From: Lunularia cruciata
Lineage: Eukaryota; Streptophyta; Marchantiopsida; Lunulariales; Lunulariaceae
Assembly: GCA_948567375.1 (NCBI GenBank)
Contig: OX419756.1
Coordinates: forward strand, 13,149,001-13,213,000
Direction of reading: 5' to 3'
DNA: 64,000 nucleotides
The position numbers and the translations under genes were made by a program. This document shows, one piece after another, positions 36,216 through 48,034 of the stretch. Position 1 is the stretch's first letter; each line of letters begins with the position of its first letter. The notes beneath the pieces are model-generated. The model was not told the DNA's origin. It saw only the letters and a list, made by a program, of their open reading frames with translations, and did no database searches.

Positions 36216-37719
36216 AATGTCGTCAAGTACTTTGGAAACTGATCCAGCCAAGCAGTGACGCTCAAGTTGACAAACTTCTTCGAACATCCATGATCGCGTC
36301 CGGTCCTCCTGTTCAAGAGAAGAAGAAACCAGCATGGTCTGCTGTAATTGTAACTCCTCCGGTCAGACTCGAGTAGAGGATGATTTTAGTTTGAACAACA
36401 CTACGAATGTGGCAAAGGGCAAGTTCTCTTGTTGTTCACCCTCTCCTTAAGCTTCTGCCTTCAGACCTTGTCAATTGTCAGAGCTAATTAATCAAATGTT
36501 GATCATCACAGAGAATACTTGGTCAACATATACCTGAGAATACAATATGATAATGACTGTACTTCTTCAGCAGGAGTTTTTCGTAAGCCGGTACTCGATG
36601 GTGGTTGTTATGGTGGTTGTTACTTGATGGTGGTTGTTGGAACCTTCCCCCTTGTGATAGTCAACTGAAAGGCATGTAACAACACAGCATATGCTTGTAT
36701 GTATACAAGAAATCTGTATATGCATATAGTTTCGATAGTGTGTGAAAGAAGAGTCCATCACACATTGTAGAATGTGCCGCACCCGGAGGTTATAAAACAT
36801 CATAACCATATTCAGAGACCTTATTATAGATGTATCACAGGTCATGTTATATGTATATCTCATGTTATAATATTTGGTAATCCTAATTTAGGAGAAGTTC
36901 ATTCATTAACATATTACATTACATCTCTTTTCAATTAAGTGCAGACTTTGTGTATTTGTCCATTTCTTCGTTCCTTCCATTTTCCTCATCTTCGAATCTC
37001 ACGTATAGTATACTCACCTGAATTAAACTACCCTGTCCAGAAACACCCTACCTGGGAGGTTGATGGACCCCCATGCTAGTTTAACCAATTCTCTCTATCA
37101 CCACATCACGTCACTGTAGCAGAGAATGTTGGGCATGGCAACTGCTTTAAGTCACGTTGATGCAGAACTTTCCTCGCCGTGAAGACGTCATAAAGAGTAG
37201 TATAGTGAGGGGGTTTTAAATTTAGGTTTTGGAGCACCCGTATGAATCCATGAACTGATTTATGGATAGACTGCAAAAATTGTATGGGTAGCGTGCAGGA
37301 GTACATTTATGGGGATATGTATATAGTAGGAAATATCTTTATGGGCTTTTGAAAATATGACTCGTAACTCTTTTCAGGTTAACGCGTGGGGTGATCCCGA
37401 AAAGTACATCGATATCCAATTAAAATCTATCTAAGTTCAAAAATTAAAATCTAATTATAAAAAAAAAAAAATTCTAATTTGTTACGAGCTCCTTCATTTA
37501 AAACCAACCTTTGCATACGGTTCTTTATAAAATATTATATGGATTTCACGCCAATACCCGTACAATTTTGAAAATCTAGAATTTGATGCTGATGCTTCGG
37601 CTTCGGTAGCTTTGAGTAAATACACACTCCTAGTCTTCTCTTCCACGTCAATCCAAGGTTACTTGATTCAGGAGATTGATATTGTGTAAGTTTCTCATTT
37701 CAAACTCCCTTTCACTTAA
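36216..37719. other. Intergenic, nothing recognised
   Basis: Contains small GGTGGTTGTTA tandem copies at about 36597-36640, otherwise AT-rich sequence with no supported gene. Part of 36216-36340 may be decayed N-terminal P450 sequence. Confidence 0.35.
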
Positions 37720-37785
37720 GCGTCCATAGTCTAAGGGATAGGACAGAGGTTTTATAAACCTCCAATATAGGGTCGAATCTCCTCA
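37720..37785 (+). pseudogene. Organelle-like tRNA-Arg(UCU)-derived fragment
   Basis: The sequence begins GCGTCCATAGTCTAAG and continues GGATAGGACAGAGGT, closely matching the start, D-arm and anticodon arm of plastid-type trnR-UCU as I remember it. It then has a T-arm-like GGTCGAATC. The anticodon loop is TTTATAA, so the anticodon reads UAU instead of UCU. The 3' acceptor strand (expected GGACGC) is missing. It is therefore probably a dead tRNA relic of organellar origin in nuclear DNA. Confidence 0.55.
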
Positions 37786-38811
37786 CTGTTTAAGATTTCC
37801 AAGTCAGTTACGCCTCCCTTGCAGCTGAAAGAGTTATATTCCGTTCCTGTTGTCTCGTTGTGCATAATTTTGGAATTAACAAACAAGACCACATGCAATT
37901 GATGATTTTGTGAACTGTATAGCTTGGAGATTTTGTCTATCTGGAACCCTGTTCGAAAATCCTTTAAGAACGTGACAAGAGATTTGCGTTGAAGTGCATC
38001 TCACATGAGGACAAAAGACCAGAGAGATGTTGTAGATCCATCAACTGCATCTTGTTGATACTAGTACTGAGTAATCGGTGTGAATGAAGAACAAGGATTG
38101 ACCTCTACATGGCGCATGGTTCATGTGACTGCAGGCAAGATGTGAGTATGTTAAAGTTAACGAAGGAAACGCTCTAGAGTTTTAGTCGAGATTCGCAAAC
38201 AAGACGCCAGTTCACTTGTAAATGGCGGCATAAGGATGAGAAGATTTCTCTAGTGCTAGCTACGGGTTACAGTGAATAGTCTTATACTTTATCCTAAAAG
38301 GTGCGACCTGTATAACCCATATCACACCTAAATACAGGAGATGATATAGTCAGGTAGTTCCTTGATGCTAAGAAAAAGAGATCTGTTTATGCAAAAGTGT
38401 AACTTCGGCAATATGCCCATGCTTGTCCTTGTGCAAGTTCATTGCACTGGTTTTTATAATTTTGAGGCTTACCTATGAAGGGATCTGACGTCATTGAAAC
38501 TGCTGGCTTTATTTGTACAGTCACACGCTCCTTGATTGCAATGCCTCCATTCGGGACCCGAGATTGGACTTATGGAAGCTTTGAACTTGTCCAAAACTTC
38601 CATGTGTATTTTCTTTCAAAGTTGCAGACACCCAGAGTCAAAGTTCGGATAAGTTCAATGAATTAAGATTGCACTTCTGGATAGTGGACTGCTGTATGCT
38701 ACTGATTAATGGTATGGTGATGCTTATCTCGTGGTCATACATGAAGACATGTTTAAGCATGAAGCTCCAGCAAGAAGAAGAGCGGGAGCATATTCTCTTG
38801 AGAGTGAGAAC
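37786..38811. other. Intergenic, nothing recognised
   Basis: Short frames only (longest 38475-38666). The last bases carry the left target-site duplication of the retroelement at 38812. Confidence 0.35.
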
Positions 38812-39320
38812 TTGAAAAAAGGCGACCGTGTAGGAAAAACGAAGGATGGGAAGACCCCATCAAGCCGCACAAGGGAGAGACAAAAAAGGTAACATTGGGG
38901 CTAAGCACCAATAGAGTCTATATGAAAAATCTGCCCTACTGCACTTAAGATATCCGAGCTATGCAAGTCATACGGTCTACACACAATTGGAGCATCCGAG
39001 AAACATCAACTAATATAATTGCTCTCCTATGAATTGCACCCACCATTGCACTCTATAGAGTAATAGACACACGCTATCTAAAATATACTATAAAATATGA
39101 GAATGAAAGTGGTACCCTTTGTCTAACATGATAAACTCTCACCCATTCCTTGACAAATGTGTCAAATGCCATGTCCATCTCTCCATATAACTCCAAGGTT
39201 AGAGGAACAAAGAGGTGACCTCGCTGCATGCCTATATTATACTTGGAGACCTTGCGACCTGCTGCTGCACTCGCCGCCCATCCAAGGGGGATGAGTAATC
39301 ATTCTCTAGGGAGTGAGAAC
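38802..39320 (-). mobile_element. 5'-truncated non-LTR-like retroelement with target-site duplication
   Basis: The insert (38812-39310) is flanked by GAGTGAGAAC at 38802-38811 and 39311-39320. In minus-strand sense it begins inside the polyprotein-like region also seen at 4850-4975 (LFVPLALELYG-type coding block). It runs through the 3' non-coding block and ends at CGGTCGCC followed by TTTTTTCAA. A truncated 5' end, a short homopolymer tail and a 10-bp duplication are the marks of target-primed reverse transcription. It is also the uninterrupted paralogue of the site occupied by the Tigger-like element at 2528-4576. Confidence 0.75.
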
Positions 39321-39901
39321 GGAGAAAGCATATTCTCTTGTTATGAGATGACTCTCCATAAGGTCCAAACTTCCCTTGAGAACCTTGTGCCAATCGAACT
39401 GTGATCTGACCGAGGACTTGGATTAGGGGCCCACAACCTGGCAGTAAGATATACCTTCATAACAGACAACACGCAAAGATGTCAACTCATGACTGAAGTG
39501 TTAGGGGTACAAGTGGAAGTTGTACCCCCAACAAGCTAGTGAATCCAAATTTGATGCCTAGGTTCGAGGATAAATTCTAAAACGACAGATCAAACCATCT
39601 TGACTCCAGAGGCGCCTCATGAGGTCTTGGTGAACTGAATCATCTTCTTGCGGCCCTACAATTTCCCAACAAGATATATGGGTTGCGCTATGAACTTCGA
39701 TACCAATTGCATGATATGAAATCGTGTTGCAACGCAACCATTGTAACCTGGACAGTTGAGCAGACGCTCAATGGAAGGACCCTCCTCCCTCCCTGTACCC
39801 GGGTCAACAGGAGTATGAACCCTTGATTGGTGTTCCTTCTGATTCAAAATCATAAAGCTGTCCGAATCATTGAATCCTGTACACTATGCTGTGGAGTGTC
39901 T

Positions 39902-39947
39902 AGCTTTACCCTCTATCATGCTTAGGAGCATGATAGAGGGTAAAGCT
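39902..39947. repeat. Perfect 21-bp hairpin, 4-nt loop
   Basis: 39902-39922 (AGCTTTACCCTCTATC...) and 39927-39947 (...GATAGAGGGTAAAGCT) are exact reverse complements with TAGG between them. No poly-T tract follows, so a Pol III terminator is unlikely. It may be a foldback relic or an RNA hairpin. Confidence 0.9.
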
Positions 39948-40180
39948 TATGCGCAAGAAGAACACTGGGTGTCGTACACGTTGAAGTAAAACAGTGATCA
40001 TTCCAACCTGCTGCATAACCGTTTAGATTAACCCGTAGTACTCCTCAAAGTACTACTGATTACTACATGTACTGATCCAGCTAAAGATTCGCTGGGGAGG
40101 ACGTACAATTGAAAGGAGGGACCAAAAAATGTTACTTTCCTACTGCTTGATTTTTGTAGTACAATTAGAAGTAACTGCGA

Positions 40181-40319
40181 CTTCCAAAGCTTCTTGGAGG
40201 AAAGGGCGACCGCGTAGAAAAAATGAAGGATGGGAAGACCCCGTCAAGCTGTTAAAGGGAGAGATGAAAAAGGTAAAATGGGGCTAAACCCCAATAGACT
40301 TCCTTCCAAAGCATCTTGG
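40181..40319 (-). mobile_element. Very short (105 bp) retroelement 3' end with 17-bp target duplication
   Basis: The insert 40198-40302 is the terminal ~100 bp of the dispersed repeat (minus sense ends TACGCGGTCGCCCTTTCCT). It is flanked by CTTCCAAAGCTTCTTGG (40181-40197) and CTTCCAAAGCATCTTGG (40303-40319), identical at 16 of 17 positions. This proves independent retroposition of the 3' end and defines the family's 3' terminus. Confidence 0.85.
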
Positions 40320-40881
40320 AGTACACTTTGCAGTAAACCGAAATGATCCGTGAAATTGAAGTACGTGATGAAGTACAGAGGCCCTCGCATTGATTTGGAG
40401 CTACATCGCGGCAATTTAATGACAAATGAGCTTGTCGAAAGCTCACTGCCAGTGTGACTGAAAATCTATCTTAACAAATTTGGAATGAGAGAGCTTGAGT
40501 AAGAGCTCAACGTGATTCTAGACTCCTGATTCAAAGACCGGAAGACTGTGCTGGAAACGAATTGCAAGCTAAGTGAGCGGCCGCTGATCAGCTGGTGTAA
40601 GAATCAGGCACTCGGGAGAGAGGTAGACAAATCCGTCCATCAACAAGTTCAAGTGATTAACATCTATGCATCAAAATTCCACAGGTTTCTCCAATTCAAC
40701 TATATGTGAACCACCCAATCAATTTCCTCCTAGAACTGCTCCTGTATTCGAGATTTCCTAATTTTTACAGTTGCCAAAATCATCAGCTGTCTGTTCTATT
40801 ATTTCATCCTTCCATGTTTCTACTGTCATTTCTACTGTCGTCAGTAATCTGAGCTGTTTACCTTGAGCAATTTGGATCGAG

Positions 40882-43800
40882 ATGCCCGAGATGGAGATTA
40901 TCAAGACCTTCCACGAAAGTGAATGGGAGGAGGCTCAGAAAATCCAAGTAAGCGAGAACCTAATACTGGCAGCCAAAGATGAATTAAGGATTTTGGCGTC
41001 GGTGGAGGGCACTCCGGCACTGAGAAAGCCAGAGGTGCTCCAGCGAGCGATAGACAGGTACGCCCAAGTCAGACTCGTGCTTTGGTTTCTTGCCTTCCTT
41101 TCCCCTATTCCGCATATTCGCCATGTTTAGATTTGATCACATTTGAACATCTTCGAGGCACAATGAGCTCATAAGAGAGGACTGTCATTTGCAGATACTG
41201 GAACTGCTGGCTCCCTCTGGCCAGCAGCCACATGAGAAACGGGGCTTCTCTAGTTCCACCCCTAGATTGTGCCTGGATTTGGCATTGTCATAGGTTGAAC
41301 CCGGTAAGACAGTTTTTCAGACTCGGGATTTGAAGCTGGGCTACAATTGGATGTTGAACAATTTTGTCTATTTTTTCCTCGGAGTTGCTGTTCCCCTGTT
41401 CCCATTTGTTGCCCCACCGTCTTTTATCTCAATCATTTTTGGGAATTTTATATATTTTGTACGACGCTAATATGACATTATTCTTATAAGAAAACAGAAG
41501 AGAAAGAGAAGTAGAAAAGTAGGAGTAACTTTCGTTTAGAATCTGGAGAGCCCATAAGTAACCTTCCATTGTATAGGTGCAATACGGGAAAGACTGTCGA
41601 ACATTGTTCAATCAACTGGTGGACTTTCAGCCACTGTACCTTGTCAACTCCGCTATTCGACAAGAGAAATTGCGTGATGAGAATGAGAGAGAGACAGTTG
41701 AGCTGTGGAACAAGACATACCCATGTGAGCCATACCAATTCGTTCAATTCGGTGAAGATGGGTCCAGACTTCAAATGTCACCCACCGCTTTTGCGCCTAG
41801 TATAATCCGCTATGATTTGCTCGCTGCAGCAGAACGACAGTCTTCGTTCTACTACCAGGTCAGAATCTCTGGCTGTGTTGGAACTTTCTTCAATTTGTAG
41901 AGTTTGAATGTTGTCTTAGATGGTCAACTGCGAATATTCCCGAGCTGCTTCTATCAGAAATGCTGTAGATCAAACCAAAGGAGGGACCACGTTATATTTA
42001 ACTTGATGAAATCTTTTGAGTTTGGAACTCAGAGGGCGGACCCGAGAGTCATGAGTGCGCATGAACCCTCGAGAAAACAATCCTCTCAATTTTCGTCAGC
42101 GTTGCCCTTGCAGGTAAACCGACCATGGATGTCTGATGAGCGATTTTTACAAGAAGCCGTGAAAAGATACAAATGTTTTCTTCATCTCATCAAACGAGCG
42201 TCAAAAGCCGCAGAACACAGCAACGGTCCCCACCCTTTTATTGTGCCTACATATGACATTGACCTATTGTGGCACGCCCACCAGCTCCGTCCAAAGGCCT
42301 ACAGATTCGACATGATAAAACTCATGGGCAGAGTACTAGATCACGATGACAGTGACAGTGATCGCAGTGAAGGGCAAAAGCTTAGCTCAAGCTTCTTGTA
42401 TACATGTGAGTTGTGGGCGCGAACTTTTGGCTCGGTATATGAGCAGGCAGGAGCTATGTACAGAGGACCTAATCCCGACGCTGCACCGCCTGCTCCATCA
42501 CAAATTGTACTGCAGAAATCTGAGACTTCACCTCCGGAACTGTTTGAGAGAGGGAACTCTCAACTATCAACAAGAGAAACTCTGCAGGTATCCTATCTTC
42601 AGTGCCTAAATTGGATACTCAACTATTAAACGCACACTTCTAAGATGCGAATTGCTTGCAGTAAACAGAAATATCGCTATCCAAATACCCAGATGACGCT
42701 TCGAAACTGATATCATAGACCTAAGAGTAGAAATAAGTTTACCAGTAATGCTTGCACTCATAGTTTGAAGCGACAAGATCCTTCAAAGGCTACTAACGCC
42801 CTCTTCTGCATGCTTTCAAGATGGGGTCTACTTGTGTTATTAGTAGTAGCGCTACGAATGCAATCAACTCAAAGTATTCCTCTCTTAGTACTCACATTGT
42901 GTGGGGTCTTTTAAACTTAAGATCTTCCTGTTACTTCTTTTTCTTGCTTATAGAGGTTAATAGTTTCCCCTTAATTATGCAGGTCCATCTAGTAGTATTT
43001 GGTGCAAGAAATATTCCCCAGCAATCAGAGGATAACTACTTTTATGTAAGGGTGAAGGCTATGAACAGATGCCCTACCATGAGGCTTTTGACTGAACCAG
43101 TAAAATGCTCCACCAAGGAGCTAACCTGGAACCAAGGATTCACCTTTGAGGCCGAAATGTCGACAGGGGGATTGCAACTGGAACTCATGTCCTACTTGGG
43201 TCAAATAACAGAGGATTCGAAGCCCGGCTGCTACTCTGCAGCTCCAAAAACTCGGGCAAAATGCGTTGGAAGAGTTCCCATATCTTGGAGCTCCTTTCTT
43301 GCTGGTTCAGCTCTTTCTTGCACAAAGTGGTCCACTGTTGAGCGGAAGGTACTCGATTTCTACTTGAAATCAACTTTCCTTCTGTCTTTCCTCTTTTATC
43401 TTCTCATTTTGCTTCTCGAGATCTATTGTTCCAGTGGAATGGCCAGAATAGGAATTAATCAAAGTGATTTGGAACTGTGTAGCCACACAAGGCGAGGTCC
43501 GGTGTTTCCGATATACATTATTCCCTATCGATCACGCCTCCTAGCACGGCTCCCTACATTCTTCGAATGAAGCAAGCTCCCGCAACAAATGATAATTGTG
43601 GTTCAGTAACTTCAAGTCCTGTAATTGGTGGCGTCCCTCAAGAAAACCAATGGATCACTAAGCTGATTGTAGACCAATCTGGGAACGATAAACTTGTATT
43701 GCGGACCAGGTAACGAACATTACTCATGTTCCTAACTTAGATTGCAGCTTAAAAGCCGTACTTTGTCTTGAAAATCTTGAACAGTGATTTAGATGGACAT

Positions 43801-45962
43801 CTACGAAACTTCTACGAAATTACAATAACTGACACGAAACCGTATACAATGGCATGTTAGATATTCCTCAAAATACTGTACAAAAGATGAGGCACTTTCT
43901 GGAATTGGCGGAGAGGGAAAGTTGATTACAATACACCAAGTTACGTTGAGTCAATTCACTCCTGGTATGAACTGAAGAATATTCGTTGGATCTCAGTCAC
44001 GTATTTTATCTCATACAGCAAAACTAAGTTTCTCCGTACAAGATCTTAGTTCGTTACCCCCTAGTTACGATTTATAATACTTAGCCAGCAGTTCCAGAGG
44101 TAAACTGGATAGGAGTGACCTACTTAAAGTATTCCGTAATGATTCTAGCTCGTACAGCACACCAGTTGAGTTATATCCCTGTCTCACGTTGTGCACTGTG
44201 CAGGCGAAAACATTGTGGGTAAAGCCGAGCTATTGGCTCAAAAAGCAGACAACGTGCGAGAATGGTCATTGTTCGATGGAGCAGCGATCCTTAAGATTCA
44301 TGGATATGGAAAGAATGTGCTGGAATGTGATTTGCAAGGCAATCTTGGTTACCCGGTAAGTCGTTTTGGGACAAGAGTGGATATTATTGGTTGAGACTGA
44401 CGAACTAATTCAATAGTCTACTTCGTCCAATGTTCGATGTTGCCAGAGGGCCACATGCAGTGAGATATATTGAGACGAGATGAATCAGTTCTTGCATGCA
44501 TTCCTTGCTTTCATATGCATATCTCCAGTTTGCTTCGGTTCGGTTCTAAGTGGTTTTGAATCCCCTGTTTTGTGAACGCCTTCTGTTCCCTTTACTCATA
44601 TATTGAAACGAGATGAATCAAACTTTAATAGTTTACAGACATTTTCGCAGATGAGAGTACTTGCTGGAAAGAGGCTGGAGTATCAGAGGACATCAGTACC
44701 TGGACACTTCTTTACACTTATTCGTTATACTCCAGAAGCTCCTCTAGGGAAAGCGACTGCTCTAATGAATTTGAGCTCAGGCTCTTATGAGGTAACCTAC
44801 AAAACTCCACAGCAAATATGAACTCATCTGCTCGGGCCTGCCATGTTGGGAAGTACTTTATGTTTCCAGCAAACAAGCTTGACAAGGAACTCACAACTTT
44901 CATGTCATTTACTCTCTCCTCGCAGGTGATGCCAGATGAAAGTGTCACTCTAGTTCTCCTGATTTCTTCAGCCATAAGTATGTATATGTCAGAGATGAAA
45001 CATGAGGCCAGTCGAGCGTGGAAGAAGCTGCCTTCAGCTGTTAGGAGACGGCAGGGCAGGGGAATGTCTAACGGAGATCTAGGTAAATCCACACAATCGT
45101 CACATATAGCACACGCGCTTCTGCAAACCTTTATCGTATTTTCGACATGAAAAGCCTCTTATAATCATTGGCGATGTTTCCTCTCCAATATATTGTGATC
45201 TATAGGCAGAGGGATCACGTAAAATGTGTGGAGTTTCAAATTCAATGTCATATAAATGTCATGATCCATTTTCTCCGCTCCTGTAATGTAGGCAGCTAAA
45301 GCAGAAACCACTAGTCCTCACATGAAAACCAGTTCATAACATACACTGGTTTGTGCTATATTCCAGGCGCCATTCTGCTTCAGGGGAACGGGCTATCCAC
45401 TAAATGGTGCAAAAATAACAACAAAAACATGAACCTAGAACCAAAGATTAAGTCGATGAGCCTTCACTTTCCTTGGTGGGAAACTAACACGGCACGTCGT
45501 GGAACTGATGGCCCGGTGCTCGTTAACAACGGAGAAAGTGCTGGTTGCGGAGGTGGCTGTGGAGGGGGTTGTGGGGGAGCAAAAGCCGGAGGTTGTGGAA
45601 GTGGATGTGGTGGGGGGTGCGGGGGTGGATGTGGTGGAGCTACAAAAACATCAGGGGCTGTTGCAGCTGCGGGGGGCTGTGGAAGTGGATGTGGTGGAGG
45701 ATGCGGTGGTGGATGTGGTGGAGCTGTTAAAGCTTCAGGAGCTTCTGCATCTGGTGGAGGCTGTGGAAGTGGATGTGGTGGAGGGTGCGGTGGGGCTGTA
45801 AGAGAATCGGTTGCTGTTGCTGCTGGTGGAGGCTGTGGTAGTGGATGTGGTGGAGGATGCGGTGGTGGATGTGGAGGAGCTTTCAAAGCATCAGGAGCTT
45901 TAGCAGCTGCTGGAGGATGTGGTAGTGCATGTGGTGGAGGTTGCGGTAGTGGTTCTAGCTGA
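40882..45962 (+). CDS. GRDP: Glycine-rich domain-containing protein (DUF1399, GRDP family)
   Basis: Exons: 40882-41057, 41195-41303, 41577-41858, 42114-42587, 42983-43348, 43483-43709, a likely microexon 44089-44099, 44204-44355, 44651-44791, 44926-45082 and 45367-45962. With the microexon the total is exactly 897 codons (896 aa). The DUF1399 region shows both signature copies, VPPLDCAWIWHCHRLNP (exon 2) and VPTYDIDLLWHAHQLRP (exon 4). A C2-like beta segment follows (VHLVVFGARNIP, exon 5), then a conserved beta-rich C-terminal region. The tail is a Cys/Gly repeat domain of ~145 aa instead of the usual short Gly-rich stretch. Arabidopsis GRDP1/2 are linked to ABA/osmotic-stress responses and growth; the molecular activity is not settled. 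Expected to be soluble: no signal peptide or membrane segment seen. Confidence 0.92.
45540..45960 (+). repeat. Coding minisatellite: Cys/Gly-rich 84-bp repeat in the GRDP tail
   Basis: Four units of 28, 28, 24 and 28 residues, each GCGSGCGGGCGG(GCGG)A followed by a variable K/R-S/A-rich hinge, precede a shorter terminal unit. The 24-residue unit lacks one GCGG. Cys occurs every third or fourth residue, giving about thirty Cys in ~145 aa. The reverse strand is open too, but only as a shadow encoding Pro/His repeats. Confidence 0.9.
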
Positions 45963-48034
45963 GCAAGTGAATCAGTTGCGGAATGCCTGTGAAACTAATG
46001 ATTTTGAAAAAGTCCAAAACGCCATTTGAGGTCAACATTCTGACTTCTCTGGATGGGTGGAGGACGAATATGGCCTTGTTCAGACACCTTTCAGCCATCT
46101 TAGGCGAGTTCAAAATCCCATATGGTGGAGTGTGGTGTTTCTTGTACACTCCTGGATAATATGTATAAGTAGTTGCATCCGCCTTTAGCTCCTGGGCTCA
46201 CTTCAGTACAGGAATGTTGAGTCAAGTTTATTTGCTTGACTGATTGATCCAAGGATCTTATTGTGTAAATTTCAATTTCAAGATTCTTGGAAACCAGCAT
46301 TTATCTGTCGTACGTATCTCCTTGGCTTACTCACGTACACATACTCATAGACATGCAGGAAATCTGGTTTCGTGACTACATTCATTCAAATCTGTTCTGA
46401 TTGTAATTCTCAGTCTAAAAATAGTTCGTGGCCTCCAAAGTGTATTGCAAGTTAGTTGTTGTCTGCATAATTCTTGACATAAATACATCTACTTGCTTCC
46501 TCGGTCTATCTCCTTGACTGGAAGACACAAAAGTCTAATCAAATTTCTTCGCATGACATTGACTGATTCAAGACTGCTGTAATGATTAAATCTCATCAAC
46601 GATTCGTGTACTCCATAGTCTAGAGATTTAGGAATATTCTAGTCGCTATTCAACCTTATTCTTCTGGTTCCTTCAGCATACATATGTAACTATTCTAGTT
46701 GATATTCGACCTTATTCTTCTGGATACTTCAGCATACATACTTCGGTACTTGACTATAATCGGTTGAAGGCTCTTATGATGTTAGTTTGTCATCACTAAC
46801 ATGAGTCATGGGTGTATTCATATGTAAACTTTGTAGGTAAATGATTTTATATACTATTTCTTTTATATCTCCAGCGCTCACTCCCCTACAAATATGTCGA
46901 GCCAAGTTTCAGCCATTTTTTATTATATTTTGTTAATTTAATTAATATCTAATTTAGAGACTTTTTTTGTTTTTAAAATTTTATTAAAATTCTTTTAAAA
47001 TATTATTAAATATTTTCTACTTAAAATAAAGAAGAGTATATCTCTAATTAAAATTAAACAAAATAATACACTAAAATTTATTGAAATGTATATAAGAATA
47101 CTTTCTGCTCTTATTTTAATTAGTTCTTCAATAGAGGTGATTCTAAACACCTCTTCCTTACATTTCATGTGAAGTCCTGAATTACCTAACATCATCTCAA
47201 GATTATCTTTCGATATCTCAATATTAGAGACTACTAGTGTTACATGAAAGAACCTCCTTGATACTTGAGAGTTGTGATACAAAGAGAAAAGTCTAGTATT
47301 GCAGTAATGATGTTTGATACATCAAAGATAAAAGGGAGTGATAGACCTTCCACTTCAAAGAGTAGGAAACATGGTTCTTATCATATTTAATCCTACAGCT
47401 ACCTTGGCTTTGGGAGCTCAGTTATCCCATCAAGAGAGATGGCAGTATTACCCCTGAAGTGCATGACCTCAGAGCAGACTTCTGATATCTCAATTACAAA
47501 CACGAAACTTAACGACATAAGTCCAAAGAAATCTCAATGTTTGGCACAAGTCAGTCCAAAGACTCATTTACTGTATAGTCAACTCATTTACTGTCCATTC
47601 TGAACTTCTCACCTCACTGACCTTCACGGATTTAAGAACTGTAGTCTATACTTTCAAGAGGTGCATTCACTTGGACGAAGCCCCAGCCAGACGTTCACAG
47701 TTTAGATGGTTGGTACTGATAAAAAGGTCAAAATTGGACCAGGGTATTTTACATGGGTCTAAGCGCAGAATTCTTCAATTGTCCCCTGTAGTACGGTAGG
47801 ACCGTCATTTTCGAGGTTCACACGTCAGGAACCTGCTCTAAAGTCTCATCTGTCTTCACGATCTAATACTTTGTAGGCTGTAGTTCAGGCAGCCCTGGGT
47901 AACTATAGGTTCTACTATCCGTAGTAGCTATGTGTCACATGGATTTCCTCCTAAACAAGTATTAGCACATTTACAGCAATGGATGGAATCCGTCTGATGA
48001 TCTCAAGCAAACGAGGAGTCATCGATATCGGCAA
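45963..48034. other. Intergenic between convergent genes
   Basis: Holds the 3' UTR of the GRDP gene and the downstream region of the BRCT gene, which converge here. A tandem duplication of about 50 bp (46635-46684 and 46691-46740, starting TATTCTAGT and ending TCAGCATACAT) and a very AT-rich stretch (46910-47110) are present. No gene supported. Confidence 0.5.

Noticed and set aside
39902-39947. Rho-independent terminator or Helitron 3' end
   Set aside because: The context is eukaryotic, no poly-T tract follows, and no CTRR end with an AT insertion site is present.
45464-45886. Pro/His-rich 140-codon frame on the minus strand
   Set aside because: It is the reverse complement of the Cys/Gly repeat in the GRDP last exon; its openness follows from the repeat composition.
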